Assembly (NCBI GenBank): GCA_003266145.1
Contig: MVJJ01000107.1
Span: 1 to 41,558, forward strand
Reading direction: 5' to 3'
Origin: Methanosphaera sp. SHI613
GTDB taxonomy: Archaea; Methanobacteriota; Methanobacteria; Methanobacteriales; Methanobacteriaceae
Length of the DNA stretch: 41,558 nucleotides
Shown here piece after piece: positions 35,637 through 41,558 of the stretch. The notes under the pieces were generated by a model, which searched no databases, was not told the origin of the DNA, and worked only from the letters and a program-made list of their open reading frames with translations. A program made the translations under genes and the position numbers. Each line of letters begins with the position of its first letter. The stretch's first letter is position 1.

Positions 35637-35779
35637 GGGGTTATGGTGTAACCTGGCATCATCTGGGACTCCAGTTGTCTTTGAAGAAAGTGCGCACACT
35701 GAGGCATACCGATGATGATCAATTGGAGTGCTGAGACAAGAGAAATCCCAGGATCGGGGTTCAAATCCCTGTGACCCCA
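35637..35779 (+). tRNA. tRNA-Trp (CCA anticodon) with a 70-base intron
   Basis: The cloverleaf folds as: acceptor GGGGTTA with TGACCCC, D arm with three pairs, anticodon stem TGGGA (35664-35668) with TCCCA (35746-35750), T stem CGGGG with CCCTG around TTCAAAT, and discriminator A73 at 35779. The anticodon CCA is at 35671-35673. The intron at 35675-35744 sits after position 37, the canonical archaeal site. An exon-intron junction with two three-base bulges around a short helix (CTCC with AGAG, one mismatch) and a TGTCT/AGACA intron stem fits a bulge-helix-bulge for the splicing endonuclease. The 3' CCA is not encoded, in keeping with the cca gene in this window. Confidence 0.93.
35675..35744 (+). 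ncRNA. Box C/D-like guide RNA in the tRNA-Trp intron
   Basis: The intron holds, in order, a C-like box TTGAAGA (35681), D' CTGA (35699), C' ATGATGA (35712) and D CTGA (35731), closed by a terminal stem TTGTCT/AGACAA. The spacer before box D, at 35720-35729, pairs over ten bases (one G-U) with 35668-35677 of the precursor. The base opposite the fifth guide position from box D is C34, the anticodon wobble base. In other archaea the tRNA-Trp intron is known to guide 2'-O-methylation of C34 and U39, so this is the expected C34 guide. The first box C deviates from RTGATGA. Confidence 0.8.
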
Positions 35780-35944
35780 TTATACTTTTAAAGACTATTT
35801 TTATTAAACTTACATTAATAATTTTATACAGTTTGATTATTTATTTAAATTATAGTAATTCTTTCAACGAATCTATTAAAAAAAACAGCAGTTTAATGTT
35901 TAATTATGTTAAAAAAAGAAGGATAATAAATAATTAACATTTCA

Positions 35945-36715
35945 TTATTTATCATGTTTATCTATCTGGTTCAATATGGTTATTGCATTTACTGCCGCAC
36001 CATATCCATTATCTATATTTACCACTGATATTCCCGGTGCACAGGACTGAAGCATTGCAAATAGTGCCGTGAAGCCTTTTTGTCCTACTCCATAGCCCGT
36101 GGATGTCGGTACTGCAATTATTGGTATGTCAACCAGGCCTGCTACAACTGACGGCAATGCCCCTTCCATTCCCGCTACTGCTATTATCACATCTACCTCT
36201 TTTTCAACCAGGAAAGTTATCTTATTTAAAAGTCTATGTATTCCGGCCACTCCGACATCATACGTCGTTACTGCATTATATCCGGATTGTTCTACAGTTA
36301 TTCTTGCCTCTTCAGCTACGGGTACATCAGCTGTTCCAGCAGTTATTATGCCGACGGACAATTTTTTATGCTCAACTTCTTTTTTATTGATGGTTAATAT
36401 AGATGCCTGTTTATAAAATGTTAGATTTTCAGATACCTCTTCATTAAATTGATTCTTGATTCGATTAAATCTACTTTCATCGAGTCGTGTTATGATTAAA
36501 TTTTCCATAAAATTAACATTATTGATTATGTTGAGCAGGTCATCATCGGTTTTACCTGTGGAGTATACTGCCTCACATACACCGACACGACTTTTACGAT
36601 GAGTGTCAAACTTAACATTTTCACCCAATTCCTGAAACTGATTTACCCTTAACTGATTTTCTGCTTCAGTTACCGTTATCTTTCCATCAATCAGATTTTG
36701 TAATATATCCTTCAT
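35945..36715 (-). CDS. larB: LarB-like pyridinium-3,5-biscarboxylate mononucleotide synthase
   Basis: A 256-residue protein. The C-terminal half has the PurE-like fold with GTADVPVAEEA and VAGMEGALPSVVAGLVD, diagnostic of LarB; the N-terminal half has the helical LarB domain and the VCEAVYSTGKT segment. LarB carboxylates and hydrolyses nicotinic acid adenine dinucleotide in the first step of nickel-pincer nucleotide synthesis. LarC, LarE and the racemase LarA are not in the window, so the acceptor enzyme is unknown. I use ATG 36715; a GTG at 36727 belongs to the TAGGTG ribosome-binding-like sequence. It is divergent from hypF across 90 bases. Confidence 0.9.
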   Translation of the reverse strand: MKDILQNLIDGKITVTEAENQLRVNQFQELGENVKFDTHRKSRVGVCEAVYSTGKTDDDLLNIINNVNFMENLIITRLDESRFNRIKNQFNEEVSENLTFYKQASILTINKKEVEHKKLSVGIITAGTADVPVAEEARITVEQSGYNAVTTYDVGVAGIHRLLNKITFLVEKEVDVIIAVAGMEGALPSVVAGLVDIPIIAVPTSTGYGVGQKGFTALFAMLQSCAPGISVVNIDNGYGAAVNAITILNQIDKHDK

Positions 36716-36805
36716 AAAAATTAACACCTAAATTAAAGTAGTGAATATTATTTATTAATTTGGAAGTATAAAAATATATTCAAGAAATAAAAAATAGGGG
36801 CGCAT

Positions 36806-39133
36806 ATGATGGATGAATATAATGCATATTTACTAGTGGAAGGAATTGTTCAGGGAGTCGGTTTTAGACCAACTGTCTACCGACTGGCAAAGGTAATGAA
36901 CCTGACAGGATATGTACGTAATATGGGAAACATCGTTGAAATACTGATACAGGGCCCATACGAGGACATTAACTTATTTGTAGACGAACTTTACGAACAT
37001 AAACCCGTAAGATCCCAGATAAACAATATCAAGGTAGATATTCAAGATAAGATTAGTCCCGAAGACAAATATGATGACTTCAGCATCATCGAAAGCAGTG
37101 ATGAAATATCCGGATCTGCGGTCATACCACCTGATATGAGCATATGCGATACGTGTTTAGAGGAGATATTAAACGACAAAGACCAGCACTATTACTATCC
37201 GTTTACCGCATGCACCGATTGTGGACCAAGATTCACATTGATAGATAAAATCCCCTATGACAGAAAAAACACTACAATGGACGAATTTCCATTATGTGAC
37301 TACTGCAATCAGGAGTATACAGACCCCTTAAACAGAAGATACCACGCTGAGGCCACATGCTGTCCTGACTGTGGACCGGAAGTATACCTGTATAAGGATG
37401 AAAGAATAGAATCCCCTGATCCTATAAAGGATGCAAGCAGGCTGATTGATGAGGGAAACATTCTGGCAATCAAGGGTATTGGGGGAACGCACCTCGTATG
37501 CAAAACCTCAACGGAGGATGCCATAGACAGGTTAAGAGAACGTCTTGGAAGAAAAACACAACCATTTGCATGTATGAGTCCGGACTTGAAGACCGCCTCA
37601 TTATTTGTGGATTATAGTGCTGATGAAGCAAAGATGCTTGAATCTGTGGCAAGACCAATTGTAGTGCTTGATAAGAGTGAAGATTATAACCTGGCGGATA
37701 ACCTATCACCGGGACTTCATAATCAGGGAGTGATGCTTCCATACACAGGACTTCACCACTTGCTATTCAAATACACCCTTGAAGAGGCATATGTGATGAC
37801 ATCAGCAAATATGCCCGGAGATCCTATGCTCATAGACAACAAGGACATCGTGAGCAAACTGGATGGCATAGCCGATTATCATCTTTTACACAACAGACGC
37901 ATATTGAATCGCTGCGATGACAGTGTTGTAAGATTTAGAAATAACAGTCCTGCATTCATTAGACGTTCCAGAGGATACGTTCCAAAGCCGTATGATTTCT
38001 CAAACATAAATGTCAAAGATAACATACTGGCCGTAGGCCCCGAACTTGATGTGACATTTTCCATCCTTAAAGAGGGTAAATGCTACCCATCACAGCATAT
38101 AGGAAATACCTCCAAAATCAGAACGCTTGAATTTATGGAAAACGCCATAGACCACCTTTTAAGCCTAACCAAAACACAAAGGCTCGACTATATAGCATGT
38201 GATATGCATCCTGACTTCAATACGACAAAACTTGCAAAAGAGCTGGCCGTCAAACATGAAGCAAGACTTGTTGATGTCCAACATCATCATGCACATGCGG
38301 CTAGCCTAATGGCAGAACACGGCGAGGATGAACTGGTCGTAATTGCCGCGGATGGAGTTGGTTATGGAGAGGACTCCAACATATGGGGTGGTGAAGTATT
38401 ATACCTTAACAGTACGGGCAAATATGTAAACACCGGCGGGCTTAAAACTCAACTAATGCCTGGTGGGGACATCAGCACAAAATATCCTATCCGTATGGCT
38501 ATGGGAATACTATATGATGTAATGGATGCCGAAGAGCTGGAAAGCATCATGAAGGATGAATACAAGGACTTCTTCAAGTATGGTGATAAAGAGGTTGACA
38601 TGACACTTAAACAGCTTGAGAACAGATTCAACACTGCATATACCAGCAGTATGGGACGTGTGCTGGATAGTATCAGCGTACTTCTCAAGGTGAGCAAATC
38701 CCGTGGCTATGAAGGAGAATGTTCCATGAAACTGGAAAGTGCTGCAAAGAATGCTCAGGACCTGATAAACATAACCCTTGAAAAGGAAGTTGTTGATAAA
38801 CGTGTGGTAATTGATACGAGTGGACTTCTTTTGGACGTACTTGAACTAATAAGAAGTGATGTTCCAAGTTGTGAAATAGCACGGGCTTCACAGAAAGCAT
38901 TGGCCGAAAGTATGAGTGATGTCGCTATTATAACTGCCGATACCTATAATGTTGACAAAATCGGCGCTACCGGTGGAGTATTCTATAATGAATATATATC
39001 AGAGATTGTTAAGAAAAACGTTGAAAATGAAGGATATGAATTCTTACAACATGAAAAAACCTGTTGTGGTGATGGTAGCGTATCCATGGGCCAATGTGCC
39101 GTTGTAGGCTGGCAGATGGACTGTGAGGAATAA
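36806..39133 (+). CDS. hypF: HypF carbamoyltransferase for [NiFe]-hydrogenase maturation
   Basis: A 775-residue multidomain protein. Domains in order are an acylphosphatase-like region (EGIVQGVGFRPTVYRL at the start), two C4 zinc fingers (CDTC/CTDC and CDYC/CPDC, about 112-195), a YrdC-like domain (about 205-395), and a Kae1-like carbamoyltransferase domain with the HHHAHAA metal motif and the ATGGVFYN segment. It uses carbamoyl phosphate and ATP to make the thiocarbamate on HypE that becomes the cyanide ligands of [NiFe]-hydrogenases. Length is normal. ATG codons at 36806 and 36809 both follow GGGG. No other hyp gene is near. Confidence 0.96.
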   Translation: MMDEYNAYLLVEGIVQGVGFRPTVYRLAKVMNLTGYVRNMGNIVEILIQGPYEDINLFVDELYEHKPVRSQINNIKVDIQDKISPEDKYDDFSIIESSDEISGSAVIPPDMSICDTCLEEILNDKDQHYYYPFTACTDCGPRFTLIDKIPYDRKNTTMDEFPLCDYCNQEYTDPLNRRYHAEATCCPDCGPEVYLYKDERIESPDPIKDASRLIDEGNILAIKGIGGTHLVCKTSTEDAIDRLRERLGRKTQPFACMSPDLKTASLFVDYSADEAKMLESVARPIVVLDKSEDYNLADNLSPGLHNQGVMLPYTGLHHLLFKYTLEEAYVMTSANMPGDPMLIDNKDIVSKLDGIADYHLLHNRRILNRCDDSVVRFRNNSPAFIRRSRGYVPKPYDFSNINVKDNILAVGPELDVTFSILKEGKCYPSQHIGNTSKIRTLEFMENAIDHLLSLTKTQRLDYIACDMHPDFNTTKLAKELAVKHEARLVDVQHHHAHAASLMAEHGEDELVVIAADGVGYGEDSNIWGGEVLYLNSTGKYVNTGGLKTQLMPGGDISTKYPIRMAMGILYDVMDAEELESIMKDEYKDFFKYGDKEVDMTLKQLENRFNTAYTSSMGRVLDSISVLLKVSKSRGYEGECSMKLESAAKNAQDLINITLEKEVVDKRVVIDTSGLLLDVLELIRSDVPSCEIARASQKALAESMSDVAIITADTYNVDKIGATGGVFYNEYISEIVKKNVENEGYEFLQHEKTCCGDGSVSMGQCAVVGWQMDCEE

Positions 39134-39233
39134 GAAATCTTATATAGAATATGTAATATAGAACATTGTATATTCTTTAACAATTATTGTAAAAAAAGTT
39201 CCTTGTTTGGTGGTTATTTAAGTATAAATAATA

Positions 39234-39252
39234 GTAGGTTTTATAAACCTAC
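39234..39252. terminator. Stem-loop between convergent hypF and histone genes
   Basis: A perfect eight-base inverted repeat, GTAGGTTT and AAACCTAC, with a three-base loop, about 30 bases beyond the histone stop on the minus strand and 100 beyond the hypF stop. Its symmetric placement suggests a shared 3'-end or stability element for the abundant histone message. Confidence 0.5.
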
Positions 39253-39281
39253 CCTATTTAAATCAATTGCTGTAAGCAGAA

Positions 39282-39479
39282 TTATGCTGCTAATTCTATG
39301 TCTTCTGCTTTGATGGTTTTACGACCAGCGTGTTTAGCTAATTTGATAGCTCTTTCAGCGATTATCATAGCTTCATCTTCTAATACTTGAGCTAAAGCTA
39401 CTGTTGCTTCATCGCTTACTCTTGCTGCGCCTGCACTTTCAATAATTCTTTTTACTGGTGCTTTTGGTAAAATTGCCAT
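39282..39479 (-). CDS. Archaeal histone (HMf family)
   Basis: A 65-residue histone-fold protein starting MAILPKAPVKRIIESAGAAR. The three helices, the RVSDEA loop and the terminal KHAGRKTIKAEDIELA match HMfA/HMfB-type histones, which dimerise and wrap DNA. There is no tail, as usual in this group. ATG 39479 is chosen because homologues begin MA; ATG 39488 would add MIN and leaves only two bases after GGAG. The promoter TTTATATA and the GGAG site are strong, as expected for an abundant protein. Confidence 0.96.
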   Translation of the reverse strand: MAILPKAPVKRIIESAGAARVSDEATVALAQVLEDEAMIIAERAIKLAKHAGRKTIKAEDIELAA

Positions 39480-39507
39480 ATTTATCATATCTCCTATTTT
39501 TATTGAT

Positions 39508-39523
39508 AATAATAATTATTATT
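39508..39523. repeat. 16-base perfect palindrome at the predicted histone transcription start
   Basis: AATAATAA followed by TTATTATT lies between the TATA box and the ribosome site, at the predicted start of transcription. In such AT-rich sequence a palindrome of this kind can arise by chance. Confidence 0.4.
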
Positions 39524-39530
39524 GTAATAA

Positions 39531-39538
39531 TATATAAA
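39531..39538 (-). promoter_or_regulatory. TATA box of the histone gene
   Basis: TTTATATA on the minus strand, about 52 bases before ATG 39479. It predicts a start near 39508 and a leader of about 29 bases carrying GGAG. Confidence 0.6.
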
Positions 39539-40010
39539 CATATGCCTTTTTTTTCAATAACCATGAATAGGTTAAGGATTAATTTAATAATAAAAAATAG
39601 ATTACCATATAATTTTAGAATGAAAAATTTTTTTAGAGTTCTCGGCCCAATGGTATAATTTCATATTTCAAAAAAAATTCTAAACTGTTATTTTTTCGAA
39701 TTCAATTTAATAACATAATACAACGATATATTTTTATAGTAAATTGTTTAAATAATGGTTATAATCAATTATACAAAGTTATATCCATAAAATACATCTT
39801 AGATACAAAAAGAAGTAAAAAAATGAGATTAGCTTGTTATATTCAATTAGAATAAGATTTAGAAGAGAATTTAAAAAGTATTTTTATCAGTAAAACATGA
39901 CGTAAGTTGAAAATTTTAAGAATACATAGTAAGACTATAGAAAATGGGCATCAGCAACTTGGAAATTATGCGCATTAAATTATTATCATTGACTATATGA
40001 AAATATGCTG
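39539..40010. other. Gene-poor AT-rich region between histone and rnpB
   Basis: About 470 bases with no credible coding frame. A 66-codon plus-strand frame across 39458-39658 overlaps the histone promoter and has no ribosome site. TATA-like sequence near 39727-39740 (ATATATTTTTATAG) could start an unrecognised RNA, but I find no conserved structure. Confidence 0.4.
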
Positions 40011-40017
40011 AAAAAAA
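40011..40017 (-). terminator. Oligo-T terminator of rnpB
   Basis: A7 on the plus strand, that is T7 on the minus strand, about 18 bases past the predicted 3' end of the RNase P RNA. Confidence 0.5.
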
Positions 40018-40034
40018 GTTTTTAATATGATTTT

Positions 40035-40324
40035 TGGCATGCCGGTAGTAACCCATCTCATGTTTCTATGCAGCATTTATCTAAGCAAGTTACCTTGTCA
40101 AACGACTATTTACTCTTGCACCCCATGGATTAGATCGTTTCACCGATTTACTATGTTAAGGCTAGTCAACCCAATCGTATCATTCATTATAGCCTAAATT
40201 TAGTCCTATCGTATCGTTTCTATATCAGTGTCACACTTCTTAGTGTATGTCAATTAAGAACATCATGGTTATTAATGGTGGATGGAGTTTCCTCAGTTTA
40301 CAAAAAACCGTTAACTGCACACCG
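40035..40324 (-). ncRNA. rnpB: RNase P RNA, archaeal type
   Basis: The minus strand carries the conserved RNase P RNA landmarks in order: a GAGGAAACTCCATCC element (40280-40294), a central GGTGAAACGATC and GGGGTGCAAGAG segment, and the 3' AGAAACATGAGATGGGTTACT element (around 40047-40067). The ends pair as helix P1 (GGTGTGC with GCATGCC, seven pairs), which sets the approximate boundaries. It is the catalytic RNA that removes tRNA 5' leaders. Its own TATA-like TTATATTAAT lies just upstream, and it follows the initiator tRNA by 36 bases on the same strand. Ends are approximate to a few bases. Confidence 0.88.
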
Positions 40325-40340
40325 ACTTACCAAAAAAATG

Positions 40341-40350
40341 ATTAATATAA
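40341..40350 (-). promoter_or_regulatory. TATA-like element of rnpB
   Basis: TTATATTAAT on the minus strand, centred about 22 bases before the predicted 5' end of the RNase P RNA, in the short gap after the initiator tRNA. rnpB can thus be transcribed on its own or as read-through from the tRNA. Confidence 0.45.
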
Positions 40351-40359
40351 TTAAAAAGA

Positions 40360-40434
<75 letters not shown>

Positions 40435-40490
40435 ATGAGAATAAAATAGTCACTCTTACTAAGAGCTATTATTATTTAAGTTGAAAGTAA

Positions 40491-40498
40491 TATATAAA
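40491..40498 (-). promoter_or_regulatory. TATA box of the initiator tRNA gene
   Basis: TTTATATA on the minus strand, 57 bases before the tRNA. The predicted leader includes a short inverted repeat CTCTTA-G-TAAGAG at 40453-40465. Confidence 0.5.
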
Positions 40499-40545
40499 TG
40501 TTACTATTACAAATCATTGAAAAAAAATAGTTTTATTAGAAAGAA

Positions 40546-41016
40546 TTAATCTTTCAATTGTTCTAATTCCTCATCAATCCGATTAACTCTTTCTTCTAAA
40601 GAATCCACACGTTTATCATTGGATTGTTTATATTCATTTAAATTGCTTTCGATTGATTCATATTTTTCAAGAAGGGAATCAATATCCTTATTGGTTGCTA
40701 AATCCCAGTCATTGATTACCTGTTCACTCTGTTCATCGATAAATTGGGATATTTTCTTAGACATCAAATCAGTCTTGGATACATGTTCCCCATCATCTTC
40801 ATCCTGAACTCTATCCTTGAACTTACCGCTGATATCGCTCATCTTATCGGATATATTGGAGATATATTCTTCCTGTGATACTCTGGCCGTGAAGCCCTCT
40901 GCCTGTTCATGAATATCCTGATAAACGGGATTGTTTGTAGCTTGAAGATAGTAATAAATCAATATCAATATTGCAACAATCAGTATAATTACTGCAAGTG
41001 TTGTTGCCGCTTCCAT
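40546..41016 (-). CDS. Membrane-anchored coiled-coil protein A
   Basis: A 156-residue protein of no family I recognise. One hydrophobic segment fills residues 5-23 right at the N-terminus, followed by a polar acidic region, then a coiled coil at the C-terminus (about 115-156; LLEKYESIESNLNEY and VDSLEERVNRIDEELEQL show a heptad pattern). AGGTGATTAT precedes the ATG. It lies nine bases downstream of protein B, of similar design, so both are probably translated from one message and may form a complex. Confidence 0.85.
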   Translation of the reverse strand: MEAATTLAVIILIVAILILIYYYLQATNNPVYQDIHEQAEGFTARVSQEEYISNISDKMSDISGKFKDRVQDEDDGEHVSKTDLMSKKISQFIDEQSEQVINDWDLATNKDIDSLLEKYESIESNLNEYKQSNDKRVDSLEERVNRIDEELEQLKD

Positions 41017-41025
41017 ATAATCACC

Positions 41026-41433
41026 TTATTTAAGAGATTTTTCCAGTTCTGCTTCTTTCTTTTCAAGTTCCTTAGATAATTTCTGTAATTTTAACAGTTC
41101 ACTTTTAGCTTCTAACTGTTCTACTTTTTCACTGACTTCACTGTTTAAAAGTCCAACCTTAGCCATTATTTCGGTTGTGTTTGAGCGTATGTTTTTAAGT
41201 TTTTCCTGATCTTCCTCAGATAACTCGGTGATATTCTCTTTCATACGTTTAGATTCCAGATCTTTTTCTACCAGTTCTATTTTCTTAAGTTCAGCTTTCT
41301 TCTCCAATAACAATATGCTGTTTTTAGATACTGCTGCCTTACGCCATTCGACAACGACAACAATGACCAGAATCAAGAATATCACTGATAGGATTAATAT
41401 AAGCAGTTGATCTTGAGTAAATATCATGTCCAT
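41026..41433 (-). CDS. Membrane-anchored coiled-coil protein B
   Basis: A 135-residue protein with one N-terminal membrane segment (about residues 9-28, LLILILSVIFLILVIVVVVE), a basic WRKAAVSK flank just after it (which suggests a cytoplasmic C-terminus by the positive-inside rule), and a nearly continuous coiled coil to the end with many Lys and Glu. No enzyme motif is seen. I use ATG 41433, since GGAGG lies just upstream; an earlier ATG at 41451 would precede this site. It is the first gene of the pair with protein A. Confidence 0.83.
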   Translation of the reverse strand: MDMIFTQDQLLILILSVIFLILVIVVVVEWRKAAVSKNSILLLEKKAELKKIELVEKDLESKRMKENITELSEEDQEKLKNIRSNTTEIMAKVGLLNSEVSEKVEQLEAKSELLKLQKLSKELEKKEAELEKSLK

Positions 41434-41558
41434 AAGATTACCTCCATACATTTAATTACTAATAATATATATTATTTGATTAATAAGTTAATATATTTTT
41501 AAGTTTTTAAGTAGAGTATGAATAATCCACCAACAATTTTTCTGTAGGAATTAATGTA

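Noticed and set aside
35478..35780. 100-codon open frame on the minus strand
   Set aside because: It is antisense to the whole tRNA-Trp gene and its leader, with no ribosome site.
35728..35937. 69-codon open frame on the plus strand
   Set aside because: It starts inside the tRNA-Trp intron and runs through the 3' half of the tRNA; the remainder is AT-rich non-coding sequence.
39458..39658. 66-codon plus-strand frame over the histone promoter
   Set aside because: It covers the histone TATA box and ribosome site and is composed mainly of AT-driven residues.

Overview
The window comes from an AT-rich methanogenic archaeon of the order Methanobacteriales, most likely Methanosphaera or a close relative such as Methanobrevibacter. 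Archaeal markers are a HMf-type histone, both primase subunits (PriS, PriL), a class I CCA-adding enzyme, an archaeal RNase P RNA, an intron-containing tRNA-Trp, TATA boxes and frequent GGTGAT/GGAGG ribosome binding sites. Methanogen markers are a formylmethanofuran:H4MPT formyltransferase homologue, an MsvR-type V4R regulator, a CbiT corrinoid enzyme and HypF. The genus is an inference from composition and gene style, not from a search.

Layout. 1-16 kb is mostly informational and housekeeping: thpR, ubiX, cbiT and cca; the primase pair priS/priL on the minus strand; metG with a fused tRNA-binding domain; a DUF530-like protein; a double-HTH protein next to a MraY-like transferase; two small class III signal peptide (pilin-like) proteins; a THUMP protein; an MnmC-like methyltransferase; a membrane-anchored protein with a tandem N-glycosylation-sequon tail; and a Nudix-like protein with a degenerate Nudix box. 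16-20 kb holds an ExoD-like membrane protein and a minus-strand operon of a HAD-like protein, an Ftr homologue and a PfkB kinase. That set resembles the accessory genes at the end of the eha hydrogenase operon, but no hydrogenase genes are nearby.

20-35 kb is a surface-glycan locus: two SDR nucleotide-sugar epimerases, two Wzx-like flippases, UDP-galactopyranose mutase, a hexapeptide acyltransferase, a LicD-family phosphotransferase, four GT4 and one GT2 glycosyltransferases. A divergent MsvR-like regulator separates the export and mutase half from the LicD/GT half. The genes could together make nucleotide sugars (including galactofuranose), assemble a lipid-linked glycan, decorate it and export it.

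35-41.5 kb has tRNA-Trp, whose 70-nt intron looks like a box C/D guide RNA aimed at its own wobble base. It is followed by larB and hypF (divergent; both nickel-enzyme cofactor or maturation families), a histone, RNase P RNA, initiator tRNA-Met, and two adjacent genes for small membrane-anchored coiled-coil proteins. I saw no CRISPR array, insertion sequence, integrase or phage gene. The most interesting items are the tRNA-Trp intron guide RNA, the detached Eha-like trio, the Nudix-like protein with a basic tail, and the paired coiled-coil proteins.
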